DNA of 64,000 nt from UBA9926 sp018645765 (GTDB lineage Bacteria > Pseudomonadota > Gammaproteobacteria > Pseudomonadales > Azotimanducaceae), in contig CASIBO010000008.1 of assembly GCA_949372755.1 (NCBI GenBank), positions 62,001 through 126,000 on the forward strand, given 5' to 3'. Numbering within the stretch: the stretch's first letter is position 1; each line of letters begins with the position of its first letter. This document shows, piece after piece, positions 7,966-18,200 of this stretch. Both the position numbers and the translations under genes were made by a program. The notes beneath the pieces were generated by a model. The model ran no database searches and was not told where the DNA came from. It was given only the letters and a program-made list of their open reading frames with translations.

Positions 7966-8835
7966 TTAGGGCGCTTTAATGTGAACCGAGCCTTGGTCAG
8001 GAATGACGTTGCTAAGGCCTTCATAGATATCATCGGTCCAGCGCGTGTGCCCAACGCCCGCTGAATATCCGCCATCGACGGGGAGGGTGATGCCCGTGAG
8101 GTAGCTACCCGCATCCGATGCCAGCATTAACAGCGGTGCAGCCAGCTCTTCGAGCGTCCCCAGTCGGCCCAAGGGCGTTTTGTTATTGATATAGGTCTCG
8201 TATCCCGGCACAGCGAGGTACGGGCCCGTCATTTCGCTTGGGAAGTAGGCAGGTGCAAGGGCGTTAACTCGAATCCCCCGGTCTGCCCAACTGCAGGCGA
8301 GATTGCGTGTTAAATTGATCACGCCGGCCTTGGAGGTTTGATACGCCAAGGGGTGATCGCCACTACCGCCCATTCCGAGTACCGACGTTAAATTAATAAT
8401 CGAGCCACCTTTGCCGTCGGCCAACATTCGTTTGCCGGCTTCTTGGCAGCAATACCAAAGGCCGCTTAAGTTGGTCTTCAAGGTGGCCTCAAACAGTTCA
8501 TGGGGGAGCTTTTCTGGGACAAAACCGCCATCGCCGACTTGGCCTGCATTATTAACCACGATATCGATGCGCCCACATTCGGCCCAGGCTTGTTCGATCA
8601 TGGCCGCAACCGCCGCGGGTTGATCCACATCGCAAGCAATGGCGATGGCCTTACCGCCAGTATTATTAATGTGCGCCGATAAGGCTTCTAGCCGATCAAG
8701 CCGTCGAGCGGTGATCACGACCGTTGCGCCTTGGTTGGCTAAAATCTCAGCGAAGTAAGCGCCAAGGCCTGACGAGGCGCCGGTCACAACGGCGGTTTTG
8801 CCTGTTAAATCAAATAGCTTGTTTACGAGGTCCAT
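7966..8835 (-). CDS. Short-chain dehydrogenase/reductase
   Basis: A 289-residue classical SDR. TGASSGLG is at residues 18-25, NNAG and a YQTSK catalytic pair follow, and the late G-G-Y region is followed by a 30-residue tail rich in aromatic and acidic residues. The start is set at 8835 because GGAG lies 6 nt upstream. ATG 8841 has no spacing, and the longer frame to 8901 adds residues unlike SDR N-termini. It is divergent from the Rieske oxygenase gene, so the two may share control and act on the same substrate (inference). Oxidation of a secondary alcohol or a dihydrodiol-type product is possible; specificity cannot be read from sequence. Confidence 0.92.
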   Translation of the reverse strand: MDLVNKLFDLTGKTAVVTGASSGLGAYFAEILANQGATVVITARRLDRLEALSAHINNTGGKAIAIACDVDQPAAVAAMIEQAWAECGRIDIVVNNAGQVGDGGFVPEKLPHELFEATLKTNLSGLWYCCQEAGKRMLADGKGGSIINLTSVLGMGGSGDHPLAYQTSKAGVINLTRNLACSWADRGIRVNALAPAYFPSEMTGPYLAVPGYETYINNKTPLGRLGTLEELAAPLLMLASDAGSYLTGITLPVDGGYSAGVGHTRWTDDIYEGLSNVIPDQGSVHIKAP

Positions 8836-9046
8836 GGCCATCTCCAATGAGTAATGGGTTCGATTCAGCCCTATAGTTTCTCGAATTGCCCGTGAGTGCA
8901 AGACCTATCCTTGCGTTGGCAGTTGCTTGCTTCTCACTCGGGTCAGATCGCACATCCCGCCGATTGCATTAGGAGCCTTTAAAGGGGCATAAACTCGATT
9001 GCCTTACCCAAACAACGACTGTCACGCGGGTGCGGTGCAACCTATT

Positions 9047-9083
9047 AAAGCACTTGACAGAAAACCGTCAGCCGTGCTTTTTT
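9047..9083 (+). promoter_or_regulatory. Terminator-like hairpin in the leader of the Rieske oxygenase gene
   Basis: AAAGCAC (9047-9053) pairs with GTGCTTT (9074-9080), extended inside by TGAC/GTCA, and is followed by T residues to 9083. This is the form of a rho-independent terminator, yet it points into the oxygenase gene that starts 46 bases later. A perfect TTGACA (9054-9059) lies inside the hairpin. It could be an attenuator, a terminator for upstream noise, or an operator. Confidence 0.45.
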
Positions 9084-9128
9084 AGAACCAGAGACCGTCA
9101 CGTCAGTTTTATTACACGAGGATTTGAT

Positions 9129-10709
9129 ATGAACACACCAACGAAGGGTTCCGTTCGAACGATGGATGCCGCGTTTCAAAAGCTGCTCGATGCCGATACC
9201 CATCCTGAAAATATTTCTGACGCTTTGAAGCGCAATGCGCCCATGGCGCCTGGGCCAACCTTGGTCCCGGTTAAGCGCTATACCTCACGCGTGTACCACG
9301 AACTCGAGAAAACCCATTTGTGGAAAAAAAGCTGGCAAATGGCCTGCCACGAAGACGATTTTAAAAATGTTGGGGACGCTGTGCCCTATGACATCACAAC
9401 GATGTCTTTTCTGATCGTCAAGGTCAGCGAAGATGAGTACAAAGCGTATTACAACGCCTGCTTGCACAGAGGCCGTAAATTGCGTGAAAACCCAGGGCGA
9501 TCGCTTGATGAGTTGCGTTGTCAGTTTCACGGCTGGTCCTGGAATCTTGATGGCTCGATCAAGCAGATACCCTGCGCGTATGATTTCCCCGGGCTCAAAC
9601 GCGAAGAAGAGTCGCTCCCGGAGGTGCGACTCGCGCGTTGGGGCCGGTTTATCTTCATTAACCCCGACCCCGATGGCGAGTCACTCGAGTCGTTTCTCGG
9701 GGATTTAGACAGCCATTTTCCGCTCTTGGCTTATGACAAGCGTTACAAGTCAGCGCACGTGGCCAAGGTTATTCGTGCCAATTGGAAGGTGGTCCAAGAG
9801 GCCTTCATGGAGTCCTATCATGTGCTCATGACCCACCCCCAGATCTTGACGGGCGGGGCCCATGACCTGTGCACCAAGTACGATGCGTTTGAGAATTATT
9901 CCCGCGCGATTCGGTGCGGGGCGCTTGAAACTGAAGGCATGCCAGCCTGGGAGCCGGTGCAGCTGGATGGCGTGCACAAAGTGCAGCACCCGCTTAACGG
10001 TTGGGTCTATGAGGATCTCGGTGATGGGGTGGTTGAGGTGACAACACCCAAAGGCCTTTCTGGAAAATTCACAGAGGACGCGGTTTGGCTCGAGGGCGAG
10101 CTGACCGACGCCAATCCCCATTTGTGTAATTGGGTGGGCGGCCTACAACTGCCAGCAAAAGCCACAGCGGCGATGCAGGATCCCAAGGCGGTTGGCCGCA
10201 TCAAAGACAAGCTTGGCGCGCGTGGCAGCAGTCGTGCGGTTGGCGCTGAGATTCAACGTCAAGTGCTGAAAGAAATTATCCCATCGATCGCAGACACGAT
10301 TCCAGATGTCGAACTAACCGCATCAATCTTTTTCACCGTGTTCCCGAATTGGCATCCTTGGGGCTCGTTTAATCAGATTAATTACCGATTCCGGCCGAAC
10401 GGCGACAACCATGAGGAATGTATCATGGAGTGCATGTACTTTACCCCGATTCCCGAGGATGGGGATTACACACCCGTTTCTGAAATTCATTGGCTGGGCG
10501 CCGATGATGATTACACCGAGGCGTCTGAGCTGGGGATGTTAACCAAGATTTTTAATCAGGACCTGCGGAACCTGCCCTATGTCTATCAAGGCATGAAGGC
10601 CACGGCCCGCGAACACTTACGATTCGGCGATTACAATGAGTTGAAGCTTCGGCACTGGCATGAGCTGTATGCAAAGCTCATTCAGGACCCCATTACCGAA
10701 ACAGGTTGA
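9129..10709 (+). CDS. Rieske non-haem iron ring-hydroxylating oxygenase, alpha subunit
   Basis: The 526-residue product has a Rieske [2Fe-2S] site CLH-x17-CQFH (C111, H113, C131, H134) and a catalytic-domain motif ESYHVLMTHP, whose two His residues are mononuclear iron ligands. This is the hydroxylase component of an O2-dependent ring or aliphatic hydroxylation system. It is longer than typical alpha subunits (about 450 aa). ATG 9129 is chosen over the upstream frame opening at 9030 because GAGGA is 6 nt before it and the upstream residues overlap the leader hairpin. No beta subunit, ferredoxin or reductase gene is adjacent, so redox partners must lie elsewhere. Substrate unknown. Confidence 0.93.
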   Translation: MNTPTKGSVRTMDAAFQKLLDADTHPENISDALKRNAPMAPGPTLVPVKRYTSRVYHELEKTHLWKKSWQMACHEDDFKNVGDAVPYDITTMSFLIVKVSEDEYKAYYNACLHRGRKLRENPGRSLDELRCQFHGWSWNLDGSIKQIPCAYDFPGLKREEESLPEVRLARWGRFIFINPDPDGESLESFLGDLDSHFPLLAYDKRYKSAHVAKVIRANWKVVQEAFMESYHVLMTHPQILTGGAHDLCTKYDAFENYSRAIRCGALETEGMPAWEPVQLDGVHKVQHPLNGWVYEDLGDGVVEVTTPKGLSGKFTEDAVWLEGELTDANPHLCNWVGGLQLPAKATAAMQDPKAVGRIKDKLGARGSSRAVGAEIQRQVLKEIIPSIADTIPDVELTASIFFTVFPNWHPWGSFNQINYRFRPNGDNHEECIMECMYFTPIPEDGDYTPVSEIHWLGADDDYTEASELGMLTKIFNQDLRNLPYVYQGMKATAREHLRFGDYNELKLRHWHELYAKLIQDPITETG

Positions 10710-10978
10710 TGGGCGCCTTGAGCCCTGAGTGTCAGGCTGAAAGCCTTGCGGTTAGAAAGGTGCATCGCGAAGGTCAACTCGGCTGAGTGAGTTGTCTCTG
10801 AGGCTTTTCGGCGTGGGGCATCCGGGTTACAGATGAGGTGCTTTCGGACACTGCGGCGCGCTGAAGCTAACTATGTACCGGCGCGGCTGCTCGAATCAAT
10901 TTAGGATAAACAGGCTCGTGCAGGCTTATGGCTGCAGGTTATGGTTTGGCTTAAGCGTTGGGAAACAGGGGAGCAGCA

Positions 10979-11704
10979 ATGGATTTGATTGATAAACGGG
11001 TGGTGCTGACCGGTGGCGCCAGTGGTATTGGGGCGGCGGTTCTGCGGCGCCTTGCCAATGCAGGCGCGCGCTGCGTACACGTCGCCGATCAAAACCAGGT
11101 TGCCCTGACAGCGCTGATCTCGGAGCTACCGCGGCAGTGCGATATCCAGGACGCAACCCTTGATGTAACCGATCGCGAGGCGCTTACAAACTGGTTTAAC
11201 GCCGCGGATGCGGCCATGGGTGGCATCGATATTGTGATCAACAATGCGGGCATCATGTCGGGCCCTGTCGAGTTTCCGGAGACTCCCCTTGCGGCGATGA
11301 TGAAGGTCATTGACGTGAATCTCATCGCCATGATGCTGGGCACTCGGTTAGCCGTAGAATTGATGCACGCCCGAGGGATTGCAGGGGTTGTCATCAACAC
11401 GGCGTCGGTCGCTGCCTTTAACGCGATGCCGGCGGATCCAGCCTATGCTGCGTCCAAAGCCGGAATTGTTAATTTTACTCAGTCTTGCGCGCCGCTTGCG
11501 CAAAGCCATGGGGTTCGGGTGGTCGCAATCTGTCCCGGCGTGACCGATACCGCGATTGTGCCCCATGATGCGGCGTGGCTGAAACCTGCATTGGCCAGCG
11601 TGCAATTTTTAACGCCGGATGACATTGTCGACGCCATGGTACGGGTGATCGGTGAATCTGAGTTGACGGCCTCTTATGTCCGGGTCGACAATCAGCGGTT
11701 GTAA
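10979..11704 (+). CDS. Short-chain dehydrogenase/reductase
   Basis: A 241-residue SDR with TGGASGIG (residues 11-18), NNAG and YAASK. ATG 10979 follows a GGGGAG site by about 6 nt; the in-frame TTG at 10958 is less likely. The 10710-10978 stretch before it contains nothing I can identify. It is followed after 41 bases by the luciferase-like gene, probably in one transcript. Compact, with no C-terminal extension, unlike the SDRs at 759 and 7966. Substrate unknown. Confidence 0.93.
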   Translation: MDLIDKRVVLTGGASGIGAAVLRRLANAGARCVHVADQNQVALTALISELPRQCDIQDATLDVTDREALTNWFNAADAAMGGIDIVINNAGIMSGPVEFPETPLAAMMKVIDVNLIAMMLGTRLAVELMHARGIAGVVINTASVAAFNAMPADPAYAASKAGIVNFTQSCAPLAQSHGVRVVAICPGVTDTAIVPHDAAWLKPALASVQFLTPDDIVDAMVRVIGESELTASYVRVDNQRL

Positions 11705-11745
11705 TAACGTCGCGCATTCAATTTAACGAGCCTACTGGAGGCACT

Positions 11746-12642
11746 ATGACCCGAACTTCGCCAATCACCTTCGGCGTGATGTGTGCCGCAGATAGAATGA
11801 CCCACGTCGGTCTGCAGCGTTTCGCGCAGCAGGTTGAAGCGGCGGGCCTAGATCAGATTTGGGTGCCGGAACTCTTAGGCCGAGATCCTTTTTTGACGGC
11901 CTCAGCGCTGCTATCGGCAACGCAAACGGTTCGAGTGGGTACCGCCATTGCCAACGTCTATGTGCGCGATGCCCGGGCCACAAAGTCAGCGGCCTATTCA
12001 TTGGTGGACGCGTTTGGGGATCGATTTGATTTGGGTTTAGGGGTTTCGAATCCGCTTGGCAACGAACCCAGAGGACACCCTTGGCTTCCGCCAGTGACCA
12101 AAATACGGGATTTCATTGATCGATATGATGGGGCAGATTTATATTTTCAGGCGCCAGGAGGGCACATCCCTAGATATCTTGCGGCCCATGGTCCAAAACT
12201 GATGAAGTTGGCGGGGGAGCGGTTCGACGGCGCGTTTAGCTACCTGCAAACCCTTGCGTATTCGAGGATTGCTAAAGGCCTTTTGGGCAAGGGTCGTCTG
12301 AATTTAATGCAGCCCACCGTCTTCTTAAAGGATCCAGAGGCAGCCCGGTCCTTGGCCAGAAAGGCGATTAAAATTTATATGCCGCTTGAGAACTATCATC
12401 GTGCTTGGCGGGAACGGGGTTTTGAAGACGCCGATTTTAAAGACGGCGGGTCTGATGCGTTTATCGACGCACTCATTCCTTGGGGTGACCCGGGGACGCT
12501 CACAGCGGCGTATAGCCAGCAAATCACGCAAGGCGTGGGTCACATCATTATGACCCCGCTGGGTTTGAATCTTGATCATGAACTAGGCTGGCAAGCGATC
12601 TCGGACTTAATCCAAGGCGTGAAGGCAGAGGCGGCGGCTTGA
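11746..12642 (+). CDS. LLM-class (luciferase-like) flavin or F420-dependent oxidoreductase
   Basis: A 298-residue single-domain TIM-barrel protein of the bacterial luciferase family. The N-terminal TFGVM strand, the WVPELLGRDP segment, and the VRVGTAIANVYVRDA and FDLGLGVS motifs are typical of the F420-type branch. Cofactor (FMNH2 or F420H2) cannot be decided from sequence. ATG 11746 has GGAGG 5-8 nt upstream. The gene lies between an SDR and an alcohol dehydrogenase, and a PPOX-type flavoprotein follows at 14577, giving a small set of enzymes that in actinobacteria often use F420. F420 use in this organism is only a possibility. Confidence 0.88.
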   Translation: MTRTSPITFGVMCAADRMTHVGLQRFAQQVEAAGLDQIWVPELLGRDPFLTASALLSATQTVRVGTAIANVYVRDARATKSAAYSLVDAFGDRFDLGLGVSNPLGNEPRGHPWLPPVTKIRDFIDRYDGADLYFQAPGGHIPRYLAAHGPKLMKLAGERFDGAFSYLQTLAYSRIAKGLLGKGRLNLMQPTVFLKDPEAARSLARKAIKIYMPLENYHRAWRERGFEDADFKDGGSDAFIDALIPWGDPGTLTAAYSQQITQGVGHIIMTPLGLNLDHELGWQAISDLIQGVKAEAAA

Positions 12643-12802
12643 TGCTGCCGCGGGGGGCCCTCCAAATTGGGTTTAGCAGGCCGCCAAAGCGCGGGTGTTT
12701 TCGCCGGAGGCATCTTTCAGTCCCCATCACAAAGGCGCGTGTGTTGGGACAATTTAAAGTGCGTAACGATGACAGGGTGCCGCCTTACAGCGATTTAAAT
12801 CA

Positions 12803-13840
12803 ATGGCTGTGTCAGCAATGAAAGCGGTTTTGATGCAATCTGGCCGACTTTGGCAGCAAGATCTGCCGATGCCGGAGCCGCAACAAGGCGAGGTCTTAGT
12901 CCGAACCTGTGCGTGCGGTATCTGCGGCACCGATCTACATGCGGTGAAGCACACCGAAGCCTTGATCAAGACCTCCCGAGAAGTGGGTGGCGGCTTTAAG
13001 TTAACCACCGACCAACCGGTGGTGCTGGGCCATGAGTTCTGCGCTGAAATTATCGATTATGGGTCTGGCACCAATAGGACCTATGCAACTGGTCAATTGG
13101 TGTGTTCGATGCCGGTTTTGCTGCGTCCCCAGACGGTTGGGTTGGGGTACAGTGATCAAGCGCCTGGCGGCTTCAGTGAATACATGGTGTTGTCGGAGGC
13201 GCTGCTCGAGCCAGTCCCCGTCGGCATTTCGGCAGAGCAAGCAGCGCTGACGGAACCCTTGGCGGTTGGCCGGCATGCCGTCGCCAAAGCGCGGCTCGCA
13301 GGGCGGGAAGAGGTCTTGGTCGTCGGGTGTGGCCCGGTTGGTCTTGCCGTGATCGCAAGCCTCAAAGCGCAGGGCCATGGTCCGGTGTATGCAGCGGACT
13401 TTTCACCCGCTAGACGATTGATGGCCGAACGCTTGGGCGCAGATGTCGTGCTGGATCCGCAAGCCGGAGATCCACTGATGGCGCGGACGTGGCCAAAAGG
13501 CGGTCAGACCGTGATATTTGATTGTGTTGGCGTTGCCGGCATGATCGATCAATTATTTACGGCGGCGCCCCAAGATGCGCGTCTGGTCATTGTTGGGGTT
13601 TGCCTGGAAATGGATCATGCCCGCCCGCTAATCGCGGTGAACAAGGAACTGAATGTGCAATATGTTTTGGGGTACTCCCAAGCAGAATTTGCTGACACGC
13701 TCAAAGCCATGGCAGATGGCGCGTTCAACGTTGGGGACTGGATTACGGATATTGTCGGCTTGGACGGGGTAGAGGCGGCCTTTGAACAATTATCCTCCCC
13801 CGAAGCCCAAGGCAAGATACTAGTTGACCCCAGGCGGTAG
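12803..13840 (+). CDS. Zinc-type medium-chain alcohol dehydrogenase
   Basis: A 345-residue MDR enzyme. The N-terminal catalytic domain has CGICGTDLHA and GHEFC zinc-site motifs; the Rossmann domain has VVGCGPVGLAVIA. The four-Cys structural zinc lobe of classical ADHs is not visible in the expected stretch after the GHE motif, so it probably has only the catalytic zinc. Oxidises an alcohol or polyol with NAD(P). ATG 12818 (MKAVLMQSG) is the usual family start and is equally possible; neither has a strong ribosome site. The 160 bases before it show no gene. Confidence 0.9.
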   Translation: MAVSAMKAVLMQSGRLWQQDLPMPEPQQGEVLVRTCACGICGTDLHAVKHTEALIKTSREVGGGFKLTTDQPVVLGHEFCAEIIDYGSGTNRTYATGQLVCSMPVLLRPQTVGLGYSDQAPGGFSEYMVLSEALLEPVPVGISAEQAALTEPLAVGRHAVAKARLAGREEVLVVGCGPVGLAVIASLKAQGHGPVYAADFSPARRLMAERLGADVVLDPQAGDPLMARTWPKGGQTVIFDCVGVAGMIDQLFTAAPQDARLVIVGVCLEMDHARPLIAVNKELNVQYVLGYSQAEFADTLKAMADGAFNVGDWITDIVGLDGVEAAFEQLSSPEAQGKILVDPRR

Positions 13841-13967
13841 CGGGCTGCGCGTCGTTTTCCTACGGCGTTGAGGTTGCCCTGATCCCTTGATCGACTTTAA
13901 GCATCGCATCGCTTTGTTTTAGACTTCTGATTCCGATTCGTTGGCGTTATCACCACAAGGTCGAACT

Positions 13968-14567
13968 ATGCATGACAAACCCGTAAACCCGGCCTGTGTT
14001 CGGAATCAGGGGCCGATTGAGGCAGCTCTCTCGAGCCGATTACCCGCTGGCACCAAGGTCCTCGAGCTGGGATCTGGAACCGGCCAACACGCGGTGTATA
14101 TTGCTGAGCACCGACCGGACCTTGTATGGCAGGCCTCGGAGCAAGCCGATCACATGGTGGGGCTGCTGCAATGGATTACAGAGGCGAGCCTGCCGAATTT
14201 ATTGCCGCCCAAAGTTATCGACCTGCGGTACTGGCCGGAGGGGTTGTCGGGATTTGACGCGGCGTACACCTCTAACCTGGTGCACTATGTTCCGGCGCAG
14301 TTGGTAGCCGCCCTCATGGCTGGCATTGCAGCCGCAGTCGTGCCAGGCGGGCCAGTGTTGTTTTATGGACCGTTTAATGAAAACGGTTTTACCAGTGGCG
14401 GCAATGCGCAGCTGGACGCTTGGCTGAAGGCTTCCGTGAGCCCTGACGCCGGTTTGTGGGAGCGTGCTGCTTTAGCAGACCTCGCTGCAAACCACGATCT
14501 TGCGTTTGAAGAAACGATTACGATGCCCAATAACAATGTGATGCTGGTATTCAAGAAGCATCGGTGA
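13968..14567 (+). CDS. DUF938 family SAM-dependent methyltransferase-like protein
   Basis: About 199 residues in the class I methyltransferase fold, with motif I VLELGSGTGQHA, an early NPACVRNQGPI segment, and later YGPFNENGFTSGGNA and MPNNN motifs. The whole pattern matches DUF938, whose substrate is not established. ATG 13968 has AAGG 7 nt upstream and the conserved region begins straight after it; the longer TTG frame at 13941 is not needed. It converges with the PPOX-type gene, nine bases apart. Confidence 0.88.
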   Translation: MHDKPVNPACVRNQGPIEAALSSRLPAGTKVLELGSGTGQHAVYIAEHRPDLVWQASEQADHMVGLLQWITEASLPNLLPPKVIDLRYWPEGLSGFDAAYTSNLVHYVPAQLVAALMAGIAAAVVPGGPVLFYGPFNENGFTSGGNAQLDAWLKASVSPDAGLWERAALADLAANHDLAFEETITMPNNNVMLVFKKHR

Positions 14568-14576
14568 TGGCGGGCG

Positions 14577-14957
14577 CTAGACGACGTCTTCGATCACCAA
14601 AACCTGCCGGTTGTGGAAGTTGCCAGACAAGCGGCTGACAAAATTTAACACCTTTATTTGCCAGCCGTATTTTGCATGCAGCGCTTGGTAGGCCTCAGCG
14701 CATTCATCGGGGTCCGCGGTTAGACGTGCTGTACCCAAGATCGCCTCACCCAAAGGCTTACCACTTACCGTGCAAGGCTTGACTTGAATATCTGAAAAAT
14801 TACGAAGGCGCTTAACCTTGCCAGCGTCGCCCGCTGAAAAGGCAACCAAAGCACCGTTTGCCACCTGTGCGACCCAAATCGGGGTCCAAACCCAATGCCC
14901 ATCGCGTTTTTTCGTGGCGAGCGACAAGTAAGCGTGTTGAGCGATGGACGTTGGCAT
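14577..14957 (-). CDS. PPOX-class flavin/F420-dependent oxidoreductase-like protein
   Basis: A 126-residue split-barrel protein. The conserved layout is AYLSLATKKRDG, then TPIWVAQVANGALVAFS, then AGDAGKVKRLRN and a VKPC strand, as in the PPOX-class family of F420-dependent or FMN-dependent small-molecule reductases. Start 14957 is preferred because the family normally begins a few residues before YLSL; a TTG at 14978 would add seven residues. Function: probably reduction of a small substrate with a bound flavin-type cofactor. It may pair with the LLM protein at 11746, but cofactor identity is not readable. Confidence 0.82.
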   Translation of the reverse strand: MPTSIAQHAYLSLATKKRDGHWVWTPIWVAQVANGALVAFSAGDAGKVKRLRNFSDIQVKPCTVSGKPLGEAILGTARLTADPDECAEAYQALHAKYGWQIKVLNFVSRLSGNFHNRQVLVIEDVV

Positions 14958-15216
14958 GACAGCTGGCTTCTTTTCCAATGGTTTCCCAATTTGACCACAT
15001 CGAAAGCGTAGAGGGTAGATCCAAGGCTGATGCTGACTTCAGGTTGGGAGGGGCTAACGATGATGAGCTACTGAACTCGATTTGATTGATTCAGCGTGAA
15101 GCTTTAACCTCTTATAACGATTTGAGATTAATAAGCTCTAAGGTTCAACGCCGCGCTTTTCAGTGCTTTTGGTGCAGCCAACCGTAGCAGTTTATTCCTG
15201 GAGAGAAAGCCACCTA

Positions 15217-18200
15217 ATGATCCATTTTTTTATTCCAGCGCTTTTTATGGTGGCGAGTCTCTTGGCATCTGCAGATTCGCGACCGGGCAGAGCGATCATC
15301 GATTTCGAGCCAAACAATTCGATCGACGCGGCGGAATCGATTCAGCTTGGACGTGAGGTCGACGGCAGCCTTGCGAGTATGTCTGACGTGGATGTCTACA
15401 TGGTCACGATTGATAAAACCTCCAAGCTATCGCTAGCCTTTCGAAGTGAGCTTCGAGAAAGTAACGGCTGGAAGTACGAGTTGCTTAATGAAGAGGGCAG
15501 TGTCCTGGGTGCTAGTTTTTGTGATTTTACGGATTGCGAAAATGGCGAGACGCTGTCCGTCGGCGTTCAAAGTGGTACTTATTATTTGAAGGTGCTTCCA
15601 GAATCGGATTCATCAAATGAGAGCTTCCTGCCGGATGGCGCCTACTTTTTTACCCTCACGGCGGTTGATGAATTTAGTACGGTTGAGTTTGAGCCAAACA
15701 ATAGTACTGAGGTCTCGCAGGCTGTTAATTTTAATAAGACTTACGAAGGTCAGCTCTCAAGTATGTCCGATGTCGACTTCTACACGTTCGCGATTGATAA
15801 CACGGCAAAGCTAGAGATCGCCTTTCAAAGTGAGCTTCGAGAAAGTAACGGCTGGAAGTACGAGTTGCTTAATGAAGAGGGCGGTGTCCTGAGTGCTAGT
15901 TTTTGTGATTTTACGGATTGCGAAAATGGCGAGACGTTGTCCGTCGGGGTTCAGAGCGGTACGTATTATTTGAAAGTGCTGCCAGAATCGGATTCCTCAA
16001 GTGAAAGTTTCCTGCCGGATGGCGCCTACTTTTTTACCCTCACGGCGGTTGATGATTTTAGTACGGTTGAGTTTGAGCCAAACAATAGTACTGAGGTCTC
16101 GCAGGCTGTTAATTTTAATGAGACTTACGAAGGTCAACTCTCAAGTATGACCGATGTCGACTTCTACACAGTCACTGTTGAGAAAACTAAAAAGCTTGAG
16201 ATCACCTTTCAAAGTGAGCTTCGCGAAAGTAACGGCTGGAAGTACGAGTTGCTTAATGAAGAGGGCAGTGTCCTGGGTGCTAGTTTTTGTGATTTTACGG
16301 ATTGCGAAAATGGCGAGACGCTGTCCGTCGGCGTTCAAAGTGGTACTTATTATTTGAAGGTGCTGCCAGAATCGGATTCATCAAATGAGAGCTTCCTGCC
16401 GGATGGCGCCTACTTTTTTACCCTCACGGCGGGTGATGATTTTAGCACGGTTGAGTTTGAGCCAAACAATAGTACTGAGGCCTCGCAGGCTGTTAATTTT
16501 AATAAGACTTACGAAGGTCAGCTCTCAAGCATGTCCGATGTCGACTTCTACACGTTCGCGATTGATAACACGGCAAAGCTAGAGATCGCCTTTCAAAGTG
16601 AGCTTCGAGAAAGTAACGGCTGGAAGTACGAGTTGCTCACTGAGGAGGGCAGTGTTCTGGGCGCTAGTTTTTGTGATTTTACGGATTGCGAAAATGGCGA
16701 GACGCTGTCTGTCGGCGTTCAGAGTGGGACGTATTTTCTGAAAGTGCTTCCAGAATCGGATTCATCAAGTGAAAGTTTCCTGCCAGATGGCGCCTACTAT
16801 TTTCTTATTGAATTCGGAGACAAGGATGAAGACGGCATATTTGATGAAGATGATAATTGCCTAAAAACTGCCAATCCGGATCAGCTCGATACCGACACAG
16901 ATGGTTTTGGGGACGCCTGTGATGACGATGATGACGATGATGGTACAGCCGATACGAATGATGCGTTCCCCCTAAACGCGGATGAAACCGTGGACTCAGA
17001 TGGTGACGGCATTGGCAATAACGCTGATGCTGATGACGATAACGACGGCGTTGAAGACGGTAATGACGCATTCCCCTTTGATTCGGCGGAAAACTCAGAC
17101 GCAGACCTTGATGGCGTAGGCGATAACAGTGACGCGTTCCCGCAGGATGCGAATGAGTCTTTAGATTCTGATCAGGACGAGGTTGGCGACAATGCTGATA
17201 ATTGCCCAGAGCTTGGCAACACAGATCAAATCGATACCGATGGCGATGCTGCAGGCGATGCCTGTGATGCAGATGATGACAATGACGGGGTTTCGGACGA
17301 GTTAGATTTTTACCCCCTCGATTCAAGTCGAACGAAATATGGCGGGCAGCGGGCGCTGATCATTGCTGGCGGTGGCCCGTACGAAGGTAATTTTCTATGG
17401 ACGGCAACGCAAAACATGGCCAACGTCGCTTACGACGCGCTGCGGACCCAGGGCTTGAGCGATGACAATATTGAGTATCTATCCGAGGAAGTTCGGGCGA
17501 GGGTAGATGGCTTGCCAACAGTAGCGAATATTAAAAAATCGATCGAAAGTTTGGCGGACGCCGATGAAGAAAAGATTACAGATGTGCTGATCTATATGGT
17601 CGATCATGGCGATGACGGAGTCTTTAAGATCGACGAATCGACCTTTTTAGGGGCGAGTGATCTCAAGGTTTGGTTGGATGATCTGCATGCTAAACACGAT
17701 ATACGATCGACCCTCATTTATGATGCCTGCCAATCTGGATCCTTTATTCCTCTGCTGGGTTCACAAGACGATACCAACCGGTTAGTCATTACTAGCAGCG
17801 CAGCGCTAGAAAATGCATGGTTTGCCAGTGATGGCTATTTATCTTTTTCTTACTACTTCTGGACTATTTTCAGGAGCGGCGGTGACTTCTCCGAGGCCAG
17901 TATCGCCGCGAAAAATGCAATGGGTTTCCAGTTCAGGCAGACCGCTAAGTTTGATGCTAACGGGAATGGTGTTAGCGATGAAAAAACAGATAAATTACTG
18001 ATTAAGGACTTTGCGTTTGGGCTGGGCGCCGTGCAAGCAAGTGAGTTCCCTGTTGTGGGTGCAATTGAAGTTCAACGCGAACTTAATGGCGAGCTGTCAG
18101 TGCCAATCACCGTGGCGTCAGTCGGCGGAGGAACTGCCGTTGAAAAGGTCCTGGTGATACTCACGACACCAGACAAACCCATTATAGCGCCGGATGAGCC

